Shown piece after piece: positions 1 to 5,927 of a stretch of 29,835 bases of DNA (its first letter is position 1; each line of letters begins with the position of its first letter). Under the pieces are notes generated by a model. The model was not told the origin of the DNA. It did not search any database and worked only from the letters and a program-made list of their open reading frames with translations. A program made the translations under genes and the position numbers. The stretch comes from Metaruminococcus_A sp964607135 (GTDB lineage: Bacteria; Bacillota; Clostridia; Oscillospirales; Ruminococcaceae): the NCBI GenBank assembly GCA_964607135.1, contig CAZSIV010000026.1, positions 1 to 29,835 of the forward strand, given 5' to 3'.

Positions 1-90
1 AGCTACCTCAAATTCCCGGACGGCACCATGCTCGCATGGGGAGTTGTGACGGTCGGGCTGGTTTTGCTTGTCGCGGAGCTTTTGAAATAG
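1..90 (+). CDS. C-terminal end of an unidentified, probably prophage, protein
   Basis: An open frame runs from the window edge to TAG at 88-90 and gives 29 residues. The visible end reads SYLKFPDGTMLAWG, then a hydrophobic stretch ending in AELLK. The 'LKFPDGTMLAWG' part resembles the ends of some phage tail-fibre or tail-collar proteins, and the last 17 residues could be one membrane segment. A holin and endolysin lie downstream on the same strand. A rho-independent hairpin follows 20 bases after the stop. The fragment is too short for a family assignment. Confidence 0.4.
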   Translation, partial: SYLKFPDGTMLAWGVVTVGLVLLVAELLK

Positions 91-102
91 GAGCAGAGGG
101 AC

Positions 103-130
103 AAAAAAACCGGGGATTGCTCCCCGATTT
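103..130. terminator. Bidirectional rho-independent terminator
   Basis: CGGGGA (111-116), loop TTGC, TCCCCG (121-126), with an A-run on the left and a T-run on the right. It serves the plus-strand gene ending at 90 and the minus-strand gene ending at 130. Confidence 0.75.
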
Positions 131-519
131 TATGTTAGCAGGTCAAAATGGCGGCGGTACCGCTTGGGGATATTGATCCCCACATAGAGGCCGAGCGCTT
201 GCAGGGCCGCCGAAATTTCGCGGAAACCGTCCTTGTAAAACTCTGCGATCCGCCTGGTTTTGTCGGTGATATTTTTATAATTGGAAGGACAGACAAATGT
301 CCAGTCTGCCGCTTCGTCGTCTACTACCACTCGGAAGTATTGATCCAAGTCGGTGCTGTTGAATCCCGCCTTTGACAATAGAATATGGTGCTCAACCGCT
401 TCGTCGATCTGGCTCACGATGATTCTTTCACCGCCAAAGGAAACCAAGATCAAAAGCGGCTCCCGTTCTTTGACGGCCTGCTTGACGGCCTGCTCGTTTG
501 GATATTGAATGATCTCCAT
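130..519 (-). CDS. Hypothetical protein of the prophage lysis region
   Basis: A 129-residue soluble protein with ATG at 517-519, preceded on its strand by an AAAAGGGAGAAGC ribosome site. I see no signal peptide, membrane segment or catalytic motif. The N-terminal half is acidic and hydrophobic in alternation, and the C-terminal 30 residues are basic (KRYRRH near the end). It is convergent with the gene ending at 90 and divergent from the holin. Small opposite-strand genes beside lysis cassettes are common in Clostridia prophages and are often lysogenic accessory genes, but no function can be named. Its stop codon sits against the shared terminator at 103-130, which supports a real transcription unit. 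Confidence 0.65.
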   Translation of the reverse strand: MEIIQYPNEQAVKQAVKEREPLLILVSFGGERIIVSQIDEAVEHHILLSKAGFNSTDLDQYFRVVVDDEAADWTFVCPSNYKNITDKTRRIAEFYKDGFREISAALQALGLYVGINIPKRYRRHFDLLT

Positions 520-617
520 ATGCTTCTCCCTTTTGCCCTGATTCTACCGACTGCTTTTAAAGACAGTATAACACAGAAGGCGGCGGCCATTCAAGCAGCC
601 CACCGGGGCCACCCGGC

Positions 618-643
618 GCGTCCTCAAATTGAGGGCGCTTTTT
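618..643 (+). terminator. Rho-independent terminator or attenuator upstream of the holin
   Basis: GCGTCCTCA, a three-base loop and TGAGGGCGC form a 9-bp stem including one G-T pair (618-638), followed by TTTTTAT. No plus-strand gene lies between 520 and 678, so it must end a transcript entering from the left, end a small RNA, or act as an attenuator in front of the holin. Confidence 0.6.
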
Positions 644-678
644 ATATAGATTAAAAAAGGAAAACGGAGGAAGAAAAA

Positions 679-972
679 ATGGAACTGATGGAATACGTTA
701 AGCCGGAGCTGATGGTGGTGGCAGTCGCCTGCTACTTCATCGGGATGGCGCTCAAGAACACGTCTCTTGTAAAGGACAAGCTGATCCCCCTTGTTTTGGG
801 GATTGTCGGGGTTGTGCTGAGCTGTATCTACGTCGCAGCGACGAGCGAGCTTACCACCCCGCAGGAGTGGGCGATGGCCCTTTTCACCGGGCTGACCCAG
901 GGGGTTCTCATGGCGGGGCTGTCTACATACGTCAATCAGATGGTCAAACAGCTCAAGAAAACGGGGGAATAA
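679..972 (+). CDS. Phage holin (holin superfamily V, Hol44/Phage_holin_5_2-like)
   Basis: A 97-residue membrane protein. The first helix starts about residue 8 (ELMVVAVACYFIGMALK), the second covers about 36-55 (IPLVLGIVGVVLSCIYVAA), and a third amphipathic or membrane helix lies about 64-88, with a basic tail (KQLKKTGE). This matches the layout I know for Clostridia holins of the Phage_holin_5_2 type: 'YxKPEL' at the start, 'FIGMxLK' and 'LIPLxLGIxG' blocks. Holins form membrane lesions that release or trigger endolysin at the end of phage growth. ATG at 679 has a good GGAGG site 8-9 bases upstream. The endolysin lies 534 bases downstream on the same strand, separated by a minus-strand gene. 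Confidence 0.85.
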   Translation: MELMEYVKPELMVVAVACYFIGMALKNTSLVKDKLIPLVLGIVGVVLSCIYVAATSELTTPQEWAMALFTGLTQGVLMAGLSTYVNQMVKQLKKTGE

Positions 973-976
973 AAAA

Positions 977-1004
977 ACCGGGGCCTGTTTTACCAGTCCC
1001 CGGG
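977..1004. terminator. Bidirectional terminator between holin and coiled-coil gene
   Basis: CCGGGG (978-983) pairs with CCCCGG (998-1003), with CTG/CAG pairing inside, a TTTTAC loop, an A-run before and TTTA after. It separates the holin (plus) from the convergent gene ending at 1006. Confidence 0.7.
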
Positions 1005-1005
1005 T

Positions 1006-1395
1006 TTATCCCACCTGTTCTAAGCGTTCAACCCGCTCTTCGAGCTTTTCCACCTTCCGCTCCAGCTCCCACTGCTTTTCATGGGTCAGCTTGTAGCCGT
1101 CGAAGAGGGCTTCGATTTTGCCGGTGACATCGTGTTCAATTTTGAGCTCGAGTTTTCTAAATTGATTGTCAACCTGCTCGAATCGTTTGTCAACCTGTTC
1201 AAATTTTTGATTGATCCGCTCTTCCATTTGTGTCATGCCCTGTGCCATGATCTGGAACTGCTCATCAATCTGTTCGAAGCGTTTTTCCATCTGTGTCATG
1301 ATCTGGAATTGCTCATCAATCTGTTCGAAGCGTTTTTCCATCTGTGTCATGCCTTGAGCCAGCATTTGGAACTGTTCCAGCATTTCTTTATCCAT
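1006..1395 (-). CDS. Coiled-coil protein with 17-residue tandem repeat
   Basis: A protein of about 129 residues built almost entirely of heptad-like charged helix, rich in Glu, Gln, Lys and Met. The block 'MTQMEKRFEQIDEQFQI' is present twice in immediate tandem and recurs in weaker form (QKFEQVDKRFEQVDNQF). The C-terminal half is another coiled coil (WELERKVEKLEERVERLEQ). I chose ATG at 1393-1395 because AGAGGTG lies six bases upstream of it; a GTG nine bases earlier would overlap that site. It has its own consensus-like promoter (1417-1446), so it is transcribed against the lysis genes. Proteins of this kind are usually annotated as hypothetical. A role in superinfection control or lysis inhibition is possible, but nothing in the sequence proves it. 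Confidence 0.7.
   Translation of the reverse strand: MDKEMLEQFQMLAQGMTQMEKRFEQIDEQFQIMTQMEKRFEQIDEQFQIMAQGMTQMEERINQKFEQVDKRFEQVDNQFRKLELKIEHDVTGKIEALFDGYKLTHEKQWELERKVEKLEERVERLEQVG
1247..1348. repeat. 51-bp tandem repeat inside the coiled-coil gene
   Basis: Two nearly identical 51-base units start at 1247 and 1298, and a third begins and fades at 1349. The unit is exactly 17 codons, so gain or loss of a copy keeps frame. The two full copies differ at about one base, which suggests recent duplication. Confidence 0.85.
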
Positions 1396-1416
1396 CCATA
1401 TCACCTCTTTAGCCTT

Positions 1417-1446
1417 AGTCTACCACAGGAAGGAGAAGCTTGTCAA
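1417..1446 (-). promoter_or_regulatory. Promoter of the coiled-coil gene
   Basis: On the minus strand TTGACA (1441-1446), an 18-base spacer and TAGACT (1417-1422), about 20 bases before the start codon. Confidence 0.6.
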
Positions 1447-1506
1447 CCGAAAGAACAGAATCTACCGACCGTCTCAAACCGTATAAAAAGAAAGAAGGAG
1501 ATTATT

Positions 1507-2220
1507 ATGAATAGTCCATACATGGGAGATTTCAAGGTCACTCAGACCAAACACGCAAACCACGACGGCCTCGACTTGGTCGGCCTCGACAGCAAGGAGA
1601 TTCACGCCACCGTCAACGGCGTAATCGAACGCGCCGGATGGGAGAACCCGGAAAATCATAGGCAGGGGTTTGGGCTCTATGTCCGAATTAAGAAGGACGG
1701 CACGAACGACCGCTATTACTTCGGCCACTTGAGCGAGGCGAAGGTCAAGGTCGGAGATCACGTGAAAATCACCGACGTGATCGGGATCGAGGGCTCGACC
1801 GGCAATTCTACCGGTTCTCACTGTCACTACTGTGTGCGCGGGAATGCGAGCAAGGCTCAGGCCAAGGACGTCTGCGCAATCTCTGGGATTCCGAACAAGC
1901 TGGGCGTTTACAACGACGGCTACGTGTGCGTGCCCGCACAGGGCAATCGCGATACCGCCGCAAAGCCCGGTCTGAAGGAGGAAGGCCCGCGAGGCACGGA
2001 AACAGGGGGAAAGAAGAGTGGGGTGACGAAGCTCAAAAGCGGCACCTGGAATGTGAGGAAGGGGCCGTCCCTTGGAGCGTCTGTCGACCGGGTGGTCAAG
2101 GGGCCGCAGAGCGTGACCTATGTGGATATTGTGCCGGAAAGCGAGCCTGGGAAGTATGGCAAGCGGGACTTTTACAGGCTTCGAGATGATACATTCCTTG
2201 CGACTGGGGCGTGTGAGTGA
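1507..2220 (+). CDS. Phage endolysin: M23 metallopeptidase with C-terminal SH3-like domain
   Basis: A 237-residue protein. Residues 1-125 carry the LytM/M23 zinc-peptidase signature: H19xxxD23 (NHDGLDL), a conserved 'FGHLS' around H74, the 'KVGDHV..TDVIGIEGSTGNSTG' loop, and HCH at 105-107 (the HxH pair). These are the expected zinc ligands and catalytic histidines for cleaving peptidoglycan cross-bridges. A Gly/Lys-rich linker (about 150-172) leads to an SH3b-type cell-wall binding domain (about 175-235, 'GTWNVRKGPSLGASV'). ATG at 1507 has AAGGAG seven bases upstream. An in-frame extension back to 1081 is rejected because it reads the antisense of the coiled-coil gene. There is no signal peptide, as expected for a holin-dependent endolysin. 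A strong terminator follows. Confidence 0.9.
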   Translation: MNSPYMGDFKVTQTKHANHDGLDLVGLDSKEIHATVNGVIERAGWENPENHRQGFGLYVRIKKDGTNDRYYFGHLSEAKVKVGDHVKITDVIGIEGSTGNSTGSHCHYCVRGNASKAQAKDVCAISGIPNKLGVYNDGYVCVPAQGNRDTAAKPGLKEEGPRGTETGGKKSGVTKLKSGTWNVRKGPSLGASVDRVVKGPQSVTYVDIVPESEPGKYGKRDFYRLRDDTFLATGACE

Positions 2221-2255
2221 GGGGCCGCAGACAGCTTAATCGTATGAGCGAGAAA

Positions 2256-2288
2256 ACACCCCGGGGGATAATCCTCCGGGGTGTTTTT
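2256..2288 (+). terminator. Strong rho-independent terminator after the endolysin
   Basis: ACACCCCGG (2256-2264) pairs perfectly with CCGGGGTGT (2276-2284) and is followed by TTTTGTTT. Its T-run abuts the -35 box of the toxin promoter at 2291. Confidence 0.9.
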
Positions 2289-2290
2289 GT

Positions 2291-2319
2291 TTGACAATCC
2301 TTGTCAAATTCTGTAGAAT
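2291..2319 (+). promoter_or_regulatory. Toxin mRNA promoter and 5' stem-loop
   Basis: TTGACA (2291-2296), a spacer of exactly 17 bases and TAGAAT (2314-2319). The predicted start (about 2326) coincides with GGTAC-GCAA-GTACC (2326-2339), a hairpin with a GNRA tetraloop, placed like the 5' stabilising stem-loop of Fst-type toxin mRNAs. Confidence 0.8.
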
Positions 2320-2399
2320 GAAGGCGGTACGCAAGTACCCTTAAAGGCTGCCATAACGGTAGGCGGTTAAGTCTTGCCCTCGAAAGGGGGCGATGTGTG

Positions 2400-2495
2400 A
2401 TGCACTACATATCTTTTTCAGAGCTGTTCCAGTTCTGTACGCTGTTAATCAGTTTAATCAGCTTGATTGTAGCTCTAACACATAAAAAGAAATAG
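2400..2495 (+). CDS. Small hydrophobic type I toxin (Fst/TxpA or holin-like toxin type)
   Basis: A 31-residue peptide: a short polar start (MHYISFSELFQF), one transmembrane helix of about 16 residues (CTLLISLISLIVALTH) and a lysine tail (KKK). This is the layout of membrane-acting type I toxins of the Fst/TxpA/putative holin-like toxin group, in which small peptides with 'ELFQFCTLLI'-like starts are common in Firmicutes. ATG at 2400 (or the in-frame GTG just before it) follows AAAGGGGG by 9-10 bases. The mRNA has an unusually long structured leader (about 75 bases) and a convergent antisense RNA over its 3' part, as expected for translation control. Overproduced toxins of this type damage the membrane; here it probably stabilises the prophage. 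Confidence 0.75.
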   Translation: MHYISFSELFQFCTLLISLISLIVALTHKKK

Positions 2496-2568
2496 CCGCC
2501 CTCGCCCAAAGTGTGCGACTATTTCTTTCGTCATACTTGAGGGCTGACCGTCTATCGGCAGCCTTTCT
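2478..2568 (-). ncRNA. Antisense RNA antitoxin of the type I toxin locus
   Basis: A perfect-spacing promoter on the minus strand (2575-2603) would start an RNA near 2568. It runs toward the toxin gene and meets an inverted repeat, AAAGAAATAG (2486-2495) with CTATTTCTTT (2519-2528), followed by TTTTTATG on the minus strand, giving an RNA of about 90 nt. It overlaps the toxin stop codon and mRNA 3' end. Its 5' part repeats the toxin leader sequence AAAGGCTGCC...ACGGT (toxin leader 2343-2360; antisense copy 2547-2566). The two RNAs are therefore complementary at both the repeat and the terminator, which is the par/Fst interaction design. No coding frame of note is present. Confidence 0.75.
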
Positions 2569-2574
2569 GCTTTT

Positions 2575-2603
2575 ATAATACTGTTTTTTAATGGGAATGT
2601 CAA
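2575..2603 (-). promoter_or_regulatory. Promoter of the antisense RNA
   Basis: Minus strand TTGACA (2598-2603), a spacer of 17 bases and TATTAT (2575-2580). It faces the toxin promoter and drives the convergent antisense RNA. Confidence 0.8.
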
Positions 2604-2673
2604 GCTTTAAAACTACGCCTAGAGGAAATATTTACTTGTAGCTTTAACATACGAGTAAGAATATAATGGACAT

Positions 2674-3195
2674 ATGAAAAAACAGGTAGGTGTGTGTTCC
2701 CTGCTTGTTTCAGTAGGTGTCGGCGTTACATACCTGTTAACCAGACATCAAGAGGAGCTTTTGAAATTGATCGAATCGTCAGGCGGGTAATCTATCTCAG
2801 AGCTGGCGGAAAGCTCTGAACGCTCGCAAACAGACAGCAGTGAGGCGACAACGATTTTGTCCAGTTCAGAGAGCTTAAAGTCATCAAGCACAGAGCCGGT
2901 TAAGCGGCCGGAATCGTCCTCGCGTTCTTCCCTGTCAAGTGTTTCGGTATCTTCAATACAGCCGGCGGCTTCAGAGCCCTCGTCTTCTGAATCGGCTGTT
3001 AAATATCCGTTGAACATTAATATCGCAACAGTAGAGAAATTTATGACACTTCCGGGGATCAACGAGGAGCAGGCGCGGCTGATTGTACTTTATCGGGAAA
3101 AGGCCGGCCGGTATGAGCAGCTTTCTGATCTGCTCAAGATTAAGGGGATGACGCAAGGAAAATATGATGAAATTGAAAAATTAATTTATCTGTAA
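2674..3195 (+). pseudogene. ComEA-like helix-hairpin-helix protein, interrupted by in-frame TAA
   Basis: From ATG 2674 the frame encodes a basic start and a membrane anchor (VGVCSLLVSVGVGVTYLL), then meets TAA at 2788-2790. The same frame continues without further stops through a Ser/Glu-rich linker (about residues 40-110) to a clear ComEA-type helix-hairpin-helix domain: 'LNINIATVEKFMTLPGI', 'ARLIVLYREKAGRYEQ', 'DLLKIKGMTQGKYDEI'. ComEA-like proteins bind DNA at the cell surface. The layout anchor, linker, HhH is normal for the family, so a single stop codon splits an otherwise intact gene. The 3' part could be restarted from TTG 2857, but no good ribosome site is there and it would lack the anchor. 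A sequencing error at 2788 is the main alternative. TATAAT at 2662-2667 is very close to the ATG. Confidence 0.7.
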
Positions 3196-3251
3196 ATAAT
3201 CGTATTGTTTTTTAAAATTCCTTTTGTTTCAAGGCTTTTTATGTTTTTAAC

Positions 3252-3302
3252 TTGCGTTCGGAACGCAGAGGCCGCAGGTTCAAGCCCTGTCAACCTCGAC
3301 CA
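3252..3302 (+). other. 3' part of a tRNA-Pro(CGG)-like gene, probable attachment-site copy
   Basis: The order is anticodon stem TTGCG, loop TTCGGAA (U33, then CGG), stem CGCAG, variable loop AGGCC, T-stem GCAGG, T-loop TTCAAGC, CCTGT, then CAACCTCG, A and CCA (3300-3302). The D-arm and 5' acceptor strand are missing: AT-rich sequence lies in their place. The 3' acceptor strand seems one base too long for a normal tRNA. This is a duplicated or decayed tRNA 3' end, as left by tRNA-targeted integration, with the element on its left. The intact tRNA would be expected at the other end of the element, outside the window. Confidence 0.6.
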
Positions 3303-3388
3303 GACTGAGTCTGGTCGCACTTCGCGTTCGGACTCTTTTTACTTTAAGAAAGCTCAAGGCTCGCGTTTAAACGGGCCTCTTTTTTATA
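3297..3388 (+). terminator. tRNA-type downstream hairpins and terminator
   Basis: CGACCAGAC-TGA-GTCTGGTC G (3297-3317) is a perfect 9-bp inverted repeat that includes the CCA end. A weaker hairpin ending GGACTCTTTTTA (to about 3341) follows. Then AGGCTCG...CGGGCCT ends in TTTTTTAT (about 3359-3388). This fits the transcript end of a tRNA gene and supports chromosomal sequence from here on. Confidence 0.6.
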
Positions 3389-3478
3389 TTGCTTTGACGG
3401 CCGAAAGCCTCGGCACGCAGCCAGCGTTCGGGACTTTCTAATTTCAGCAACGTCTGACATCCGCTGGGATCGTTGCAG

Positions 3479-3511
3479 ACAGGCCGCGCATCATCACGGT
3501 GCGCGGCCTGT
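3479..3511. other. 12-bp perfect hairpin in a 400-base gene-free stretch
   Basis: ACAGGCCGCGCA (3479-3490) pairs with TGCGCGGCCTGT (3500-3511) around a nine-base loop. Only three T follow on the plus strand and none on the minus. GCAACG (3448-3453) and CGTTGC (3471-3476) form a second stem just before it. It may end the minus-strand gene at 3597 or be part of an unrecognised RNA. The rest of 3203-3596 holds only the tRNA fragment and its terminators; I see no gene. Confidence 0.5.
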
Positions 3512-3596
3512 TTCAGCAGGGCTTATCTGCTCCTTCGCAGGAGCCAAAATGAACTCACAATGAGAAGACAAGGTCTGTCTTTCTGAAATGAGGCGG

Positions 3597-4955
3597 CTAA
3601 GACTTTTTCTTTTCAAAGAAAGCGTCAATCTCCTTTTTGATTTCCGCAGGCTTTGAATGCTTTAAAAGATAACCGGATGGCTTTAAGGGCATCACTTTGA
3701 TCATACTTTCCGGATCCCTTCTGCCGGTTAGGAAAATGACCGGCAGATCCTCGAGCTCTTTCTCTGAACGAAGCATTTCCAACGTCTGCCTTCCGTCGCA
3801 AACCGGCATCTCATAGTCCAGCAGAATCAGATCGGGTCGGTTCAGCGTAACAGAACGGATTGCAGCTACACCGGATTCGGCCAGAGAAACATCGTAATCC
3901 TCATCCAGCAGTTCCTTTACACTTTGACGGATCGTCATGGAATCATCTACCACGAGCACTTTCCGCTTCGGGGGCGCTTTTTCCTGATTTTCCCGTTTCA
4001 TCAAATAATTTTCAACTTCGATCATCGCGTTTTCTGACTCGATAGGCGTTCCGACACCGCTTTGAAGCAGATGAGGAGCAATGACGCAATACGCAAAATA
4101 CCCTGCGCCTGTGTTGAACAGCAGGCTGGCTTGCATCGTTTCCCGCTCAAATACGCTATGGAACTGCTCATAGGACAGAAGATTTTCCTCTTTCAGCTCA
4201 TATGATTCTGCGGATGGAAGGTGCTCCATAACACGCCCTACAAACTGCCGCGCTGTGTATCTGGCAGCGTGGATCAACATGCTGTCGAGCTTGTTCGAAT
4301 GGATGCCCAAAGCTTTTCCAACCGTATTGATCAGCAGATTTTCCTCAAAGACCAAAAGGATCTCCTGCCGACTTTCATCCCGTTCGGTCCCATAGACCAG
4401 TCGATAGTAAACCCCTTTTCCAAACTTTTCTCCGCTGTAGGCATCGCTGATCATCTGCGACTCCAGATGAAACATATCGAATACCAGCTGGATGATGACT
4501 TTTTTGATTGCTGAGATTTCTTCACCCGGCAGAAGATTCTCCCACTTTCTCATCTTCTTTCCTGTGATAGAGAGGTCCTCCGTCATAGTGTGCCCAACCA
4601 GCCATCCGGCGCAGACGCCCAGAAAATGATCTACTGCATCCGAAGAATAATTCGACTGCTCCAGCTCCTGTTCAAGCGCCGGGAGCGTATTTTCCCGAAA
4701 TCCCTTATGAATGCGTTTGTGCTGTTCGAGCCCTTCGTAGCCAATCGAAGCCATATACGCTTCTTCGTCTGCAAAATGCTTTAGGGTATGCCCCTTGAAA
4801 AATTTAATCCCTTCCTGGCATGCCCATTCACCGTTCTTTTCTTCGTCCTTGAGCGTAAAAATTTTATTGATGATCTTAAAAAGGCGCTGATGCTCCTTGT
4901 CGATGACATCTACCCCAATCTTGTACTCTTCCCGCCACTCAAAGTAATTTTTCAT
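3597..4955 (-). CDS. Bacteriohemerythrin / CheX-like / response-regulator receiver fusion
   Basis: A 452-residue cytoplasmic protein with three parts. Residues 1-135 are a bacteriohemerythrin with every iron ligand in place: H22, H60xxxE64, H79, H83, H122xxxxD127. This domain binds O2 or NO at a di-iron centre. Residues about 145-315 resemble the CheX/CheC-like fold ('FEENLLINTVGKALGI', 'LDSMLIHAARYTARQFVGRV'), known for dephosphorylating response regulators or acting as an adaptor; this match is by pattern only. Residues 330-448 are a receiver domain with D337-D338, phospho-acceptor D380, T410 and K432. There is no output domain. ATG at 4953-4955 follows AGGAGG. It stands alone with no kinase or chemotaxis gene beside it. 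It may be an oxygen-responsive signalling protein; the partner is unknown. Confidence 0.88.
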   Translation of the reverse strand: MKNYFEWREEYKIGVDVIDKEHQRLFKIINKIFTLKDEEKNGEWACQEGIKFFKGHTLKHFADEEAYMASIGYEGLEQHKRIHKGFRENTLPALEQELEQSNYSSDAVDHFLGVCAGWLVGHTMTEDLSITGKKMRKWENLLPGEEISAIKKVIIQLVFDMFHLESQMISDAYSGEKFGKGVYYRLVYGTERDESRQEILLVFEENLLINTVGKALGIHSNKLDSMLIHAARYTARQFVGRVMEHLPSAESYELKEENLLSYEQFHSVFERETMQASLLFNTGAGYFAYCVIAPHLLQSGVGTPIESENAMIEVENYLMKRENQEKAPPKRKVLVVDDSMTIRQSVKELLDEDYDVSLAESGVAAIRSVTLNRPDLILLDYEMPVCDGRQTLEMLRSEKELEDLPVIFLTGRRDPESMIKVMPLKPSGYLLKHSKPAEIKKEIDAFFEKKKS

Positions 4956-5192
4956 CTGAATTCCTCCTGTACCGCGGCCAAGCTTAGCCTTTCTGCGGCT
5001 TTTTTGAAGACGTGCCTTTTTGATTTATTTGAAGTTGCCAAACCGGCAAAAATTTCTTGAACTGGTTTTAAAAAAGCGCTTATATTCATGATACAGTATC
5101 ACATGGAATCTTGTATCAATACTGTGTTTTCAAACCGGAAAAATTTTTAGAAAAATATCCCATTTAATAAGGCCGAAAAGGATTCAGGCACT

Positions 5193-5774
5193 TTAAAACA
5201 GCGCTTCGTAATCGTAACTCAAATAAAACTCACCGATATAGGCGAAATAATCCCGATAACTCTCCTTAATGAGCCGGTGTTCGCCCGCATCCATCCACCG
5301 GAGGATCTGGGAGTTTATTTCTTCGTTATAATGTCCGGTGTCCATATAATTGTCCAAACCGTTGCAGATCAAATCAAACTCGTCGAAAAATGAGAACAGA
5401 TGAATATTGCTGTATTCCGTAAGAAGCGATGCAGCCAACTCCTGAGCTTGCAGCTGCTTTTTCAGCCTGCCAAGCCGGGATTCTCTGTCCCAATTGTAGA
5501 TGTTGTAAGGCGGAAAAAAGATGTAAAAATCGATTTGTGGATTTTCTTTTGCAAGATTAATAAAATTTTGCTGGATATTTTCTTTCAAGCTACTGCGTTC
5601 GGATTCGGTTAGTTCCCCCTGATCGGGCACTTGGTTGGGACGCTTATACCTGCTTAAAATGACCTCTTTGCCAAAGGAACAAGCATCTGACCAACTGGAA
5701 TATGCATCAAAGCTGGGAGTTTTCTGCCCGGATGCAGTATAAAATAAAACAGAACAGAACAGAACTGCACTGTT
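5193..5774 (-). pseudogene. Truncated SGNH-hydrolase-like protein (N-terminal half lost)
   Basis: The frame is open from a TGA at 5775-5777 to the stop at 5193-5195. The first start codon inside it is GTG at 5628-5630 (145 residues). Coding-like sequence continues upstream of that start (FDAYSSWSDACSFGKEVIL), so the GTG is not a natural start. The C-terminal part ('IDFYIFFPPYNIYNWD', 'HLFSFFDEFDLICNGLDNYMD', 'GHYNEEINSQIL') resembles the end of SGNH/DltD-like hydrolases, where D...H of the 'DxxHY' block are catalytic. The N-terminal half with the GDSL-like nucleophile block is absent and no ribosome site or start lies at the break. The break falls beside a short repeat of ACAGA (5750-5763). 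I read this as a decayed remnant. Confidence 0.65.
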
Positions 5775-5927
5775 TCAATAAGATGTCTTTATTAAATATA
5801 TGATATCACAAAAAATTCCGGCTTTCAACCGCTATCCGAGGGGAAATTCCCTGCCGCCCTTAAAATGCAGGCACAGAAAACGTTCCGGAACGGGCTGTCT
5901 CGGCTGAGGATACGCCGTAGAGCTTAA

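Larger units (their letters stand above)
1..3302. mobile_element. Probable right end of a prophage
   Basis: The segment holds a holin and an M23 endolysin, two small accessory genes on the opposite strand and a type I toxin-antitoxin locus, and it ends at a 3' tRNA fragment. When a phage integrates into a tRNA gene on the plus strand, the duplicated 3' tRNA end lies at the far side of the element. This matches the lysis genes lying to the left of the fragment. The left boundary, integrase and structural genes are outside the window, so the call rests on the lysis module and the att-like scar. The ComEA-like pseudogene inside it is unusual cargo. Confidence 0.55.

Noticed and set aside
1247..1348. 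CRISPR-like array
   Set aside because: The 51-bp units are directly adjacent with no spacers and stay in the reading frame of a coiled-coil protein. No CRISPR array or cas gene was seen anywhere in the window.
1081..1506. Extending the endolysin to a start at 1081, giving 379 residues
   Set aside because: The extra 142 residues read the antisense of the coiled-coil gene. ATG 1507 has a good ribosome site and starts a complete M23 domain.
2662..2667. TATAAT as the -10 box of the ComEA-like gene
   Set aside because: It would put the transcript start at or after the ATG and no convincing -35 is present, so it was not listed as a promoter.
3252..3302. Calling this an intact tRNA gene
   Set aside because: The D-arm and the 5' acceptor strand are absent and the 3' acceptor strand has an extra base.
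5881..5892. Palindrome CGTTCCGGAACG as a LexA box
   Set aside because: The Firmicute LexA box is GAAC-N4-GTTC, the opposite polarity; no SOS gene follows and it lies far from the predicted promoter.
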